Source of the DNA: Paracyclopina nana
Taxonomy: Eukaryota; Arthropoda; Copepoda; Cyclopoida; Cyclopettidae
Assembly (NCBI GenBank): GCA_019096065.1
Contig: JAGUCH010000009.1
Span: 1,746,001 to 1,810,000, forward strand
DNA length: 64,000 nucleotides
Direction: 5' to 3'
The position numbers and the translations under genes were made by a program. The notes beneath the pieces are model-generated. The model was not told the origin of the DNA and did no database searches. It saw nothing but the letters and a program-made list of their open reading frames with translations. Shown one piece after another: positions 50,094 to 61,520 of the stretch; position 1 is the stretch's first letter; each line of letters starts with the position of its first letter.

Positions 50094-50381
50094 ATGGGCA
50101 ACCAGCAAGTGAACTTTTTCACCTACTCTTCCGCAGTCGACGGCCCCGAGTACAACTACAACCCCGACTACAATCAGGACAAGCTCTTCTCCGATTACAC
50201 CCTCTTCTACACGGGCATTGGCGTGTGCGCCGCCATCGCCATTCTCCTCATCGCCTTCAACTTATTCCTCGGCTGCTGCTCGCCTTGGCGAAAGTACTGG
50301 CAATCGCGCTATTCGGGCAACAGGTTCGCCTTGCCAATCTACATCCTACCGCCCAAGGACCAAAGCCCCTTGATCATTTAA
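50094..50381 (+). CDS. small single-pass membrane protein, first ORF of a three-ORF unit
   Basis: 95 residues, no introns. The start is the ATG at 50094 (context TAAAATGGG); an in-frame ATG at 49911 exists, but the residues between look non-coding. A Tyr/Asp/Asn-rich N-terminus (NYNPDYNQDKLFSDYTLFY) precedes one membrane segment (about 38-61) ending in a Cys pair (LGCCSPWRKYW), which may be palmitoylated. The C-terminus is short (SGNRFALPIYILPPKDQSPL). Its stop TAA is followed after one base (C) by the ATG of the next ORF. I do not recognise a named family. Good composition and a sharp join to ORF2 suggest it is real. Confidence 0.7.
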   Translation: MGNQQVNFFTYSSAVDGPEYNYNPDYNQDKLFSDYTLFYTGIGVCAAIAILLIAFNLFLGCCSPWRKYWQSRYSGNRFALPIYILPPKDQSPLII

Positions 50382-50382
50382 C

Positions 50383-50787
50383 ATGTTCGCCATCTATTGG
50401 CCCGTCACGGCCTTCGTTGCCGCCATCATCCTCGTCCTCGCTCTCGTCCTCATTTCCATGGCCGGCCTTTGCAGAGCTCGCACCGGCCCCTTGCCCGAGA
50501 GGGACCTCAACACCTATCTTCCAGACGACGTAAGTTTTTCGTAATTATGTATTGCGCTTTTAGCGCGTTTCGGCCCAGTGTGCTCCATGGGCAACAGGTA
50601 GCGAAAATGAAACGTAAACAAACGGAATTCCGTCAACTCGCGGAGGGCAAAACTTGGAAACGTCAATGAACTCTTTTTTTTCGTCAACTCGCAGGACGAA
50701 AACGTCGTGTTCGAGGAACTAGAAGCCGCAGCCGCTGCCGACTCGGCAGCCGGAGATTTCTCGCTGGAAATGGGCTCGAATTATTAA
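50383..50787 (+). CDS. small single-pass membrane protein, second ORF of a three-ORF unit
   Basis: 79 residues in two exons (50383-50529 and 50695-50787; donor GTAAGT, acceptor CGCAG, phase 0). The N-terminus goes straight into a membrane segment (about 5-29, YWPVTAFVAAIILVLALVLI), followed by MAGLCRARTGP, a proline/acid-rich stretch, and an Ala/Glu-rich tail ending in EMGSNY. It has no hydrophilic leader, and the start lies one base after the stop of ORF1, so translation would need reinitiation or leaky scanning. The in-frame intron supports that it is coding. Its stop is 25 bp before the SOWAH start codon. No family recognised. Confidence 0.65.
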
Positions 50788-50812
50788 AGTGAAGTGAATC
50801 GCAGACACTGAC

Positions 50813-52780
50813 ATGGCGACCGACTTCTCGCTCGAGTCCGTGCGCCAGTTCATGCTCGCCTACGAAGGCAAAGTGACGAACCACGATCTCGTCAAGCACT
50901 ACAAGGCTTGGCTCACGCATCCCACAGAAAAGGAGACCGCGAGGCAAAAGTTCAAGGAATATGTCAACACCTTGTCCTCCATCAAGGTCGAGGATGGCGT
51001 CAAGTATCTCGTCCTCAAGAAGAGGTTCTATCCCACTTTCGCCGATCCGGCTCCGCAAAACACGGCCTCGAGTGGCAGCAGCCTACTGGACGAGGTCATG
51101 TCATCCTGGACGGCGTCGCAGCAGCAAGCCAATTTGCCTAGCCGGCGTCAGCTGCCGCCCACGCCCATGTCCAGCTCATCTTCTTCCTACTATGGACGGC
51201 CTCAGCAGCCTCCGGCCTATCATCAGGCGGCGCCTCCGCCGCCTCCTCCGAGTTACAGGGCTCCTCCGCCCCCAGTGAGATCTGATCATGGCTTGCCGCT
51301 GCCCTCGGATTATGGCTTGCCAGCGCCCAGGCAGGGCCTTTTTCATCCTCCCGGGCCTAGCTCGCTGACAAGCTACGAGCAACGCCAGCCTTATGGTCAG
51401 TATCAACATTATCCTCCCCCGCAGCAACAAGTGCCTTACAACTTGCCTCCACCTCTGCCGAGAAGAAACGAAGCTCCAGCACCTCATATGCTGTCCAGGT
51501 CCTCTTCCGTCATGTCCAACTCGCCAACGTCCACAGCATATTCTCAGCAGCCATACGATCTCGGAGCCATTGGAAGATCTATGTCCGTCCAGGAGAACTT
51601 GGAACGTCACCAGCCTCCCCCACTGCCAACGAGGAACAACATGGCCAAGGAGGCCTCTCCCTCTTTGTCGTCATCCTCGGCGTCAATGACCTCGCTCTCG
51701 AACAGCAACTCAAGGAAACCTTCCATAAGTGATGACAAAGAAAACCATATGACTGACTCGGCCATCGAGAAGATGAAGCAAACGCAAGAAAAGATCAGCG
51801 TCAAAGAGAGGACAAAAACTTTCAACAGGATGGCCTCTGAGGTTGAGCTGAGCAGCACTGGAGCGGTGGTGCCAAAAGACCATGCTGGCAGCAAGAAGCG
51901 CAAAAACTCAAAGTCGACTCGTGGCTCTTCTATTCAGAGAGATGAATTGGACAGCCACGATTCTTCCAGCATCAGCACTTTGGACCAGGCTGCAAAGCAG
52001 TGGATGGTTTGCTCTGCCAAGGGAGATTATCTGAGCCTTGTCAAAATGCTCCGAGAAGATCCTCGGCTGGCCAAGGCCAAGGACTTTACTTCAGGCTACA
52101 CAGCTCTGCATTGGGCTGCCAAGCATGGTAATCAGGATATGGTAAAACTTCTGGCTGGGAATTACTCCGTGAACGTCAACGCGAGGAGCCACGGAGGCTA
52201 CACCCCTCTTCACTTGGCGTGCCAATTTGGCCACACTGAAGTTTTTGATTTGTTGGTGAAGGCCTACGGCGCGGACTCCAATTTGCGCGACAATTCTGGC
52301 AAGAAGCCCCGTCAGTACCTTCAGTTATCTGCGGGCAACGCGATGAACATTCACATGTCTAATGACACATTTAGGCAGCTCAAGGATCGAAGACGCAACC
52401 GAAATCGCCAATTGGCCGACAAGAACTCTGGCATATTGCGCTTTGGATCCTTGAGCGTAAAGGTGAAGAAGACGACGGAGGCTTTCAATAGCTACTTTGG
52501 CAGCCAGAAGGCTGTGCATGATTCGCAGCAGCCCTACAGTTTGCCCACCATTGGAGCAGCATCTGAGGAGGAGGACTCTTCCAAAATGCCCCCGCCCAAG
52601 TTTGCCCCCATCAAGAAGAGACGATCTAAACGCGCAGCCGACTTCCAGCCTCATTCCATGTCAAGGAGTGCACCTGTCACTCCCCATGGAAATTCGCCAA
52701 TCAAAGAGGAAATGCGGCTGTCCGATTCTGACTCTGAGTACGGTTTTGATTCCCAGTGGGGCACACCTCAAAACCGCTGA
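50813..52780 (+). CDS. SOWAH (sosondowah) ankyrin-repeat protein
   Basis: Single-exon ORF, 655 residues, ATG in context CTGACATGGCG. The N-terminal 75 residues (FSLESVRQFMLAYEGKVTNH ... YLVLKKRFYP) match the SOWAH winged-helix-like domain. A long Pro/Ser-rich linker follows. Two to three ankyrin repeats lie at about 390-500 (GYTALHWAAKHGNQDMVKLL and GGYTPLHLACQFGHTEVFDLL), the SOWAH domain order. The C-terminus is basic then acidic, ending SEYGFDSQWGTPQNR. The function of SOWAH proteins is poorly known; insect sowah is cited mainly by genetics. Poly(A) signals are near 52925. The start is only 25 bp after the stop of the preceding small ORF, and no separate promoter is evident. Confidence 0.9.
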   Translation: MATDFSLESVRQFMLAYEGKVTNHDLVKHYKAWLTHPTEKETARQKFKEYVNTLSSIKVEDGVKYLVLKKRFYPTFADPAPQNTASSGSSLLDEVMSSWTASQQQANLPSRRQLPPTPMSSSSSSYYGRPQQPPAYHQAAPPPPPPSYRAPPPPVRSDHGLPLPSDYGLPAPRQGLFHPPGPSSLTSYEQRQPYGQYQHYPPPQQQVPYNLPPPLPRRNEAPAPHMLSRSSSVMSNSPTSTAYSQQPYDLGAIGRSMSVQENLERHQPPPLPTRNNMAKEASPSLSSSSASMTSLSNSNSRKPSISDDKENHMTDSAIEKMKQTQEKISVKERTKTFNRMASEVELSSTGAVVPKDHAGSKKRKNSKSTRGSSIQRDELDSHDSSSISTLDQAAKQWMVCSAKGDYLSLVKMLREDPRLAKAKDFTSGYTALHWAAKHGNQDMVKLLAGNYSVNVNARSHGGYTPLHLACQFGHTEVFDLLVKAYGADSNLRDNSGKKPRQYLQLSAGNAMNIHMSNDTFRQLKDRRRNRNRQLADKNSGILRFGSLSVKVKKTTEAFNSYFGSQKAVHDSQQPYSLPTIGAASEEEDSSKMPPPKFAPIKKRRSKRAADFQPHSMSRSAPVTPHGNSPIKEEMRLSDSDSEYGFDSQWGTPQNR

Positions 52781-53399
52781 TCTGACATCATTCCACTCCT
52801 CATGTATTATTGTTTTTTTAAATATCAATGTTCATTCATTTTTCAGTGATTAACAACTGCATTTTTTACTACTCATGAAGAAAAGAACTTTTTCTCAAAA
52901 CTTTAATGTACTACTCTTTACTGTAAATAAATACTGCTCTTTTGGTTAATACAGTAATAATAGTGTATTATATTTCCTACATCATCAGCAAGAGTTGATT
53001 CACAGGAATGATTTCAACAATTATCAGCGCTGCACTCATCCATCGCAATGTTCTTTAGTCAATTCTTTCTTCTTATGTATATAATAGTAACAACACACTC
53101 ACGGGACGAAAAAGTAGCAGGTTGAACGTTCGCCGGGCGGTCTCAAAATCCGCCGCATCGTTAATAATAATAATAATCATTATTGTTATTATTACTTGTT
53201 CGAAGTAATCAAGACAAGGACGACCATGATTCATTCGACTTTTTCCACTGAGGTGTCTGAAGGCTCGCAAATTCTTCTGTGTCTTTAAGTGATTCCATTC
53301 GTAAGCAATGGAGGAAAATGTTTTTGTTGTGGTTTGGAGTATGTAAAAAATTTTGAGAGGTCGTTTGCGACCGCGGATCACAAATCAACCTCAAGATCA
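52781..53399. other. convergent 3' region between SOWAH and CBP
   Basis: Shared 3' flank of two tail-to-tail genes. It holds AATAAA signals for SOWAH near 52925 and a TAA/TTA foldback at 53161-53197. No coding exon. Confidence 0.6.
53161..53197. repeat. TAA/TTA trinucleotide run folding on itself
   Basis: TAATAATAATAATAAT followed, after a short CAT, by TATTGTTATTATTA. The halves are complementary, so a hairpin can form in either strand. It lies between the converging 3' ends of SOWAH and CBP. Confidence 0.7.
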
Positions 53400-56300
53400 T
53401 CACAGAGTCTCAACGTATTTCGACAGCTGGTCTTGGGGGGTCATGCCTGAATTCTGGCCATCGTTCTGGTCATTCGGTCCACCTGGGCCCAGGTTGGGCT
53501 GGCCCTGAACCTGTTGCCCAGGCTGGCCGGGCTGGCCTTGGCCGAGCATCATTTGGCTGGACCCCATGTCGTCCATGCCGGCCTGAGGATGCCGTGGACT
53601 CTGTTGCATTCTTGGGCTCATGCCCATGGGGCCCATGGGACCACGTGGACCAGGGGACCTCACGTTTGGTGGTGGGCTTCGCACCTGGGCCAACATTTGC
53701 TGGGCAGTCATACCCTGACCGCCCATGCCTTGGTGACCCATCATGTTGGGATTTCCGTATTGGCCTCCTTGGGCTCCACCAGGACCCATGGGCCTGTAGG
53801 GAGGAGCTGGTTGTTGGAACCCGCCAAAGTTCTGGGGTGGCTGTTGCTGTTGAGTTTGCTGAAGCTGGATACTTCGGTAGCGTTGCTGCTGCATCATTTG
53901 CTGCTGTTGAGGCTGTGGAGCCATTTGAGGTTGACCCATCATCATTTGTTGTTGCTGCTGCTGAGGTTGCTGTTGCTGTTGCTGCTGCTGCTGCGGCTGT
54001 CCGGTGGAGGTAACCACTTGCTGGGGCTGGCCTTGTTGGGGCTGCCCTTGCAGCTGGTTGCCTTGCTGTTGCTGTTGCTGTTGTTGGGCTCTCTGCTTGA
54101 TAAATGCTGCCATGAGGCTGGGGTTGCTCTTCAGAATGCTCATCACTTGCTGCTGCTGGTGTGGGGAGTTGGGGCTTTTGAGCGCATTAATCAGCTGCTG
54201 CAGACTTTGCATCGAAGGCCGGGTTTGCAGGCCACCTTGCTGAGGCTGCTGCTGTCCTTGAGGTTGCTGCTGCACTGGCTGACTACCACCGGGCATTTGC
54301 ATCCGTTGCTGCTGCTGCATCGGTATGCTGAACCTCTGCTGCTGCTGCCACTGTTGAGGCTGCTGCTGCTGCATCATTTGCTGCTGCTGTTGCTGCTGCT
54401 GCTGCGGAGGTTGTTGTTGTTGTTGCTGCTGCATCATCATGTTTCCACCTCCGCCCACTGAAGCTGCGGGCAAAACTTGCGGCCCCCCGCCCTTGCCGAA
54501 GGATTGCTGCTGCCGTTGGGCCTCCTCTTGCACTTTTTTCACGGCCTCGAGGACACCGGGTCCCGGCGGCTGAGCACCCCCCGGTTTTCCACTGGCGTTC
54601 ACGACAGGCTTCATCACAGTTGGCTTTTGCGGTGCACTCGATTCGTGCTGAGGATTCGGGTTGGAGCGCGCGTTCATCTGCGCCATCCTTCTACGCATGA
54701 GCGCGGCCTCTTGCAGCCGCTGCTGCAGTTGCTGCTGACGCAACTTTTGCTTGATGTTCTGACAGAAGTGCACGGGACATTTGGCCTCCTGGCACACCTT
54801 GGCATGGTAGCAGCATAGCGCGATCAACTGCTTGCAGATGGGACAGCCTCCGTTGGACTTTCGCTTGCATTGTCGCGTGTGCGAGACGACACGTTTCATC
54901 TTGTGGCAAGAGGGCGAGCGGCAATTGGCGTCGCGACACTGGCAAGCGTGAACGAGGCTCTGGATGCATCTCTGGATGGCAGACACTCGATCTGGATTGC
55001 CCCTGGGGTCCGAGCCCTTGTCGTCGGTGAGGTCGAAGCCCAGCTTCTCCATGCGATGCGGGTGGCCTTCACGCGAGTAGCAATTGACGCAGAGGTCGAA
55101 GTCGTCGCACGTGGTGCAATGATACCTCGTCTCGACGCTCTCCTTGCACGAATTGCAGTTGTAGATGAACTTGTCTTGGCCCTGGGTGTGCAACTCGTAC
55201 AGCAGGGCCATGGTTGAGAACTTGGTCCGTCGAAGGCTCGAAAACTCGAGATGCTTCTCCCTGGCCAAAGTGAGGAACGCGTCGCGGCCGTCCATCAACT
55301 CGTTGGCCATGGGCGTATCAGGGTCGACAATTGGGCTAAGCGAGGCTGCACTTTGAGCACTGTGAAGGCGGATCGTGAAGAACACTTCCTTGTGCTTCTC
55401 CATGGTGGCAAACACTTTGGCAGTGAGGTCCCCGGTGCTGGAGCTGGAGCTCTTTTTGCTGCTCTTCCGCTGGTTCGACGACTTCTTCTTCTTCATGTTC
55501 TTCTTTTTGCCAACGCCTTTCTTGCCCCCTTCGCTGGATGTCTCGGGGTTGTTCGAGTCCTCACCGTTGTCAACCTCATTGGCTGCTGCAGCCTCAGCTG
55601 CTGCTTGACGCTCTTGCTCCTCGAGCTCCTTTTTTCTGGCTTCCTCCTCCTGCAATTATCAGTTCGTGATGAAAAGATGCTTTAGCCTAAACTTACTAAG
55701 AGTGATGAGTCGTACCTGCTCAAGCTCTCGTATGCTCTCCTCCAGAACGTTGGGCCAGAAATCGCCCTCAAAATAGGGCAGCTCGGCTGGAGTCTGGAGG
55801 TTGTCCTCAAGTGCTTGCTTGTAGATGTCTTTGTAGTCGAGCACAATTCGCTCTATGATACCCTTGTCCAACATCCTTTTGTACCAATCTTGGAGACGCT
55901 TTGGCTTGGGAATTTTTTGGTCCTACAAGACAATTTAAGGTATTGGTACTCTGATTTAAAAAACATCATGAAATAAGTCTTAGAGTTAAATCTAATGCAG
56001 CTGAAGATAGCCTTTCATTAGTTTTCAGCTAAAAAAGTTAAAAAGGTGCGAATTCACAAAATTTAAGCCTATATATTGTGAAGAAATAATTATTCTCCCA
56101 AAAATCATTCTTAGTACACAATAAATAAGTTGATGAAGACATTGCTCAGTGTATTAGTAACAGGACAATTAGACTATACAAATAGAGCATAATTTGAGGG
56201 TCTACACCGCACTGTTGTTGCTAGCTATTTTCACCACTGCACTTTGACGCTAAGGAAAATTAATCAAATCGCATTTTTAGAGACACACTATCAATAAAAA

Positions 56301-59300
56301 TACATAAGGGGCAATGAGCAAATCAAATGTTCACTGGAAAAAAGTGAAATTCTCCCCCAAGCTACTTCAATTCTATTCCTAATAATTTTTTCTCATCGTG
56401 CCAATTTTAGCTGCATATTAGTGTTGTGAATTCAACCAGAAACCCTATAAAAATTTCAACTTACCGGTGGATGGCAGTGGAAAATGTAGTCATCACCATC
56501 TGAGGGCGGACAGGCCCAGATATGAGCTAGAGTGTAGCCTAATTTTTTCATGTAGTCCAAGTAGCCTAATAAAATCTCGTGGTAGACACTGGTTCTGAAG
56601 TGTCTCGGTTTAAAAAAGTGAACCGAGTCCAAGTAGGCGATGTACACTCGTCGCGTGTTGGGAGCAGCGCACTCTGACCCGTATTCCTGAACATGCATGC
56701 CGAAAAAGCAGACGTCGACCCCATCAATTTCCTCGAAGGCAAACAGAGCTCTCGCTCGGTAGGGGAAGTTGTCCTGCATTTCTTGCGTATCCACATACCT
56801 AGAAAATGGCAGGAGACACTCAGTAACGTGAAGCCGCATTTTTTAAGCGCCGCGCGCGTTAAGCTCACCGTCGCTTCATCCCTGGCTTGACCTCGACATG
56901 TTTGTCACCAGTATAGACCACTCGAATGTAGACCTCGCCCGCGTCAGCCTCCTTCTTACGCAAAAAGTTGTTCACTCTCGTCTCGATATAAGTGCCCAGC
57001 CTCGTAGTTGGAAGACGTTTGGCAGTATACTTGTTCTCTGACCGTTTTGATCCTTTCCTCTTATGACAATTATCGCAAACGAATCTACAAGAGAGAGCGA
57101 TAGCATAGGTAAGTAAAAGTACTTTTGGTAATTTTTGTTGTTGTTGGATGGATTTTGAAAATTCCATGAACTTTCGGGACTTACGTTTGATTTGTGCCCC
57201 GAGACGCATTTCTGTAAGGATTTTCAAGCAAAGTTGTAAAGAGAGCACGAGAGAAAAAAGTAGTGCAACAAAAAATGTTGAAAATTCACGGAATTCCCAA
57301 GAGATTTTGTTCAACTGAGAGCAAAGAACTTACCCGCTGCGCCAGATATTCTCGTTGTGCAACACGCAAACTTGATGCAGTTTACGCTTGCAGTCTCCAC
57401 ATGTAATAAAAGGTTCTCGTTCAAGGATATCGTTCTTCTTCTCACCAAATTCCGACTTTTTGATAAATCTGCAAAACCATATTTTGTAACACTCTACTAC
57501 TAAATGATGGGCTTAATCCTGCAAACTTACACTTGAGGTTGAGAAGGGTCATCACCGAGGGACACAGAATCACCAGAAATATCATTGAAGCACTTCGAGC
57601 AAAAGGTGTACCGATCCGATACAAGGGCTGGAGTTGGGTTTCTGCAAGGGCAAGAACATCACAGAGTAAAATCTAGTTGATCACGCAAAAGCATGTTGTT
57701 TGCATTACTTGTTTTCGTAGACGTAGTATTTGGCATCCCTGGGAATTGTGCAGATGGTATTCTGCTGTCCGTAACAGCACAAGGTTTGAGGGCTGTAAGT
57801 ATACTTTTTACCACAGCAATAGCCTAAAGATTGCATCACAGGGTCGATCTCGTCCTCGAAAACTTCAGCAAGCTAGACAAGAATTGAAGCATGAGTTAGT
57901 GGATGACTGAAAAGCAGAAAGTGAAGCAGCACTCACCTTGGAGCAATATTTGTAAACTCGCGACGACTTTCGATTGTACGTCCATGCATTTTCAAACATG
58001 AGCCACACGTCATCCACAAATACCCAAGGGTCCTTATACTCGCCGTTTTCCAGCTTTCGCTTAATGCTGCTCATATCCATGGGGTTCTTGATTATGTCAA
58101 AGTAATCAGGAATGCCAAGGGCCATGGGATCCACAGGAATCCGGAAGGGTCCAGCCTCGGGCTCAAGGTTGTACATTTTCATCAGGGGAGGCTCGAGGGC
58201 GGCTCGCATTTCCTCTGGCGTTAAAGTCACTTTCACTGGCTTCATGTCAATTTCTGGGACGGCTGGTTTGACGTCCTCTTTCTCGGTCTTGATCTCGCTC
58301 TTGATCATGTTCGGCTTGACGTCAGGCGGCATCGAATTGCTACTGTCATTGTCCATGGGCTCCTCCTTGATTTCGCTCTTGATGTCAATCTCCTGCTTGA
58401 TGTCCAGCTCCTGCTTGATGCCCGGCGTTGGAATGGGCGCTTTGTTCACCAAGGGATGGAGGCTGTCGTTGGGCACCTTGTTGGCGTGGCACGTCGCAAT
58501 TTGGTTGATCACATCGGGGTTCGGGTCCGATTTCGTACCCTTATTGAGTTGGTTGAGAAGCAACCGAGATCCTGTGCTCGTCGGGGGAGATTGGCCCACG
58601 GAATTGGGGCCAAGCTGGGCAGCGAGGTGAGAGCTGTTTGGAGGCCTGATGTGAACACCGCCAGGAGTGGGGCCCTCCAGTTGTTGTCGCAGCATCTCTG
58701 TGCCAGAGCTGGTGACGGACATTTGATTTTCATTGAAAATCCCCATTTGCCCAGGTGCTGGCATGCGTTGGCCCGTGTTGAGTCCTCCCATGGGCGGAGA
58801 GTTCATGTTGATTGACATCCCACCAGGGCCCGGAGGTCTCGTAACATTCATCGGACCACCACACAGCTGTTGCCGTATCATTTGCTGCTGCTGCTGTTGT
58901 TGCTGTTGCTGCTGCTGAGCTTGTTGTGGTTGTCCTGGCTGACCTTGCATTGGTTGTCCCGGTTGTCCTGGTTGACCCCCTTGCTGACCGGCACGCTTCC
59001 GCTTCTCTCGTTTCTCCTCAAGCTCCTTTTGGATCTTGTAGATCTTCTCCGCCAACAAATGGTAATATTCAGACTGGAAAAGAGAACGAATTTATCATGT
59101 TTGTTGGCAACATGAAAGCAATAGCTTACCCTTGAGTTGGCCATGCCATACATGTCGCCTTCGACTTTCCTGGCATACGCCACAAGGTTATGCATGCGCC
59201 TGTCCAACATTGCCGAGGGATCAGGTGATGGAAAAATTGCTTGAACGCTGAAAATCGAAGTCAAATATTGCAATGATTTCCCAAAGATGAATCCCAAGTT

Positions 59301-61520
59301 GACTTACAGTTTATGCACTAAGTGGTTTCTTAGGTCTGGGTTGACCGATTCGTGCCACTCCTTCACGTGTGGCATGGGCTGGGCCGAAACGGCATTTAAG
59401 TTATTTGGAAGTCGCACAGGGTCGGTTGGTCCTTGCATTAGTTCTTGAGCTAAAACGCTGCTGGGGCTCTGAAAATGAAATGATGACAAGCATGATACAC
59501 TACTATGAACAATTCAGCTTATGAATTACCATATTAGGAGGGTGATTAGGGCCTGGTGGTCGTGGCCCTCTGGGTCCCTGAGCACCCATACCCGGGGGAG
59601 GCTGCTGTGGCTGCTGCACAGAGTTTTGTCCTTGGCCCAACGTCACTGGCCCTGACACTCTGAGTTGAGGCCTTTGAGGCCCCCCGCCATTGGCAGTGCC
59701 CGGAGGAGGACCCTGATTCGGCACCCCTGGGCCCTCTGCCTCAGGGTTCAAACCAAGTGCCACGAAAGCTCTCTTCATGTTCAAATCTGATGGAGGGTTA
59801 ACTGGGCTAGGTGCAGAGTTTGAGACGACGGACGAGTTCATGAGTTGAGGCTGCGAGCCCACCGAGGTAGGCCCCTGAGGCACCGGAGCTGCCCCAGGAC
59901 TCAAAAGATGCTGCTGCTGCTGCTGTTGATTAGACGGACCATTCGTGGTGGGTCCTTGGGGCCGGACGCCAGCGACCTGTGGCCCGCCTGGGAACTGATT
60001 GGGGCCACCTGGTAATTGACCCATCATGCCAGGGGGAACAGGCCCGCCAGGCCCTGGTCGTTGTCTTTGGTCGGGGTGCTTAAGTGGTAGGCAAACTGGA
60101 CAGTCATTCCTGGCGCAATTTTTCCAATGGCAGATAATCTGCCTGGATGAGGAACAATGTGGAACCGGGCAAGATTTACCGGCCTGACATGACGTCATGT
60201 GATTGAGCACGTTCTTCATAGTCCGACAATGAGGGAGATTGCACTGCAAAAGTAAGAATGTGGAGCGTAAAAAGCGTGCACGTTGCCAATGGGTTGGAAA
60301 AAAGCATCATGCAGGGTTGAAACTAAAGAATTACAGGGTTATATACCTGCGGAACAGTGCCACTGTTCTGCAAGACCTCTTTGTCCTTCCGCTGACACCG
60401 ATGAGCATGGAGCAGCAACACCAGCTGCTGCTGAATCAGCTTGCGCTTCTCAGGGTCCTGCGAGTTGGGCGCCCCGGCTACGCCCCCAACCTGAGATCCA
60501 GGAGGCTGCTGCTGCTGTGGATTCTGCTGGAGTTGCTGGCCTCCGGCCGCGGACACGACCGGCTGCCCTGTGGACACGATCATGTTCCCACCCAAGTTCA
60601 CTTGCTGCTGGCTCACTTGCACTTGCACTGTCCCTCCGTTGCCAGCGTCCATGACGGGGTTGCCGTAGCGCGGCGGCAAATTGACTTGAGATGGCATGGT
60701 GATCAGCTGCCGACTGTTGGTGTTGATGTACTGTCCGGACGTGACCACGCCTTGCGGTGGGCCCGAGTTCATGCGTACGTTGGCCATCGACATTTGGTTG
60801 ACATTCTGCATGCCACCCGCCATGGGCTGTCTAATGCCTCGCACAACAATGTTATTAGGCTGACGAATCATCATCATCTGGCTCATCGGCGTCTGCTGCC
60901 TCATGTTCATGGTAGGGCCGCCGTTGTTCATCAGGTCTCCGCTGGGGCCGTTGGCCATCTTGGGACCCTGTTGCAGGGCATTCACCAGATTGATGTTGGG
61001 ATTGTTGCCACGGATCTGCTGTCCTTGCTGATTCATCATGGGCTGGCCGCCGCCCATGATGCAGTTGGTGGTCACCCCGTTCATGGCACCCCCGTTATTG
61101 AGGCCCATGCTTGAGGCCACGACAACTTGCTGCTGCTGCTGCTGCTGGGGGATGCCAGAGACGGACATGGAGCCGACAACACCACTGACAGGCACGTTGC
61201 CGGCCATAGAGGAGTTGACCGACGTGGCTGGGCCCCCAGGGCCTCCGCCTGAATCCCCGGTGTCGAACAGCAGGTCATCAGGGAGGTTGTCGTTGAGTGC
61301 GCTCAAGTAATCTGAAAAAAGAGCCATTTTTGACGTTTTGCGTTTTTTCCGGGAAACGCATCAAAACAAACAAACTGTTATCTGACAAATTGTGGCGAAA
61401 TGCCTTGAATTGCTTCATTGATTGCATAAATAGGTAAAAGGGCCGAGGCTTACCTGAATCATCGCCGAATCTGGCCTTTTTGGAGGGCGGCCCATCCCCC
61501 AAGGAGTCGGATGCAGACAT
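53400..61520 (-). CDS. nej: CBP/p300 histone acetyltransferase (nejire-type)
   Basis: Nuclear transcriptional coactivator and lysine acetyltransferase. Thirteen exons on the minus strand: 61454-61520, 60347-61311, 59530-60243, 59308-59468, 59130-59247, 57937-59073, 57709-57872, 57531-57641, 57334-57468, 56869-57084, 56465-56798, 55716-55922 and 53400-55649. All junctions fit in phase, 2192 residues. In order: N-terminal nuclear-receptor-type segment (GPPSKKARF), TAZ1 (about 325-405), KIX (about 615-695, [18 protein letters not shown]), bromodomain (about 980-1090), RING/PHD-like CH2, HAT (about 1190-1560, with [18 protein letters not shown] and [20 protein letters not shown], and the LQDWYKRML Trp-Tyr pair), ZZ (about 1610), TAZ2 (about 1675-1755) and the NCBD/IBiD ([16 protein letters not shown]). 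Long Gln runs flank the NCBD. Full set of domains, with no break seen; shorter than fly nejire, near vertebrate length. The start ATG (61520) opens [18 protein letters not shown]. Confidence 0.96.

Noticed and set aside
53514..54461. 315-codon Leu/His-rich plus-strand ORF
   Set aside because: Complement of the Gln-rich C-terminus of CBP; CAG repeats read as CTG.
60239..61114. 291-codon plus-strand ORF
   Set aside because: Complement of the CBP N-terminal exon and its intron; no independent support.
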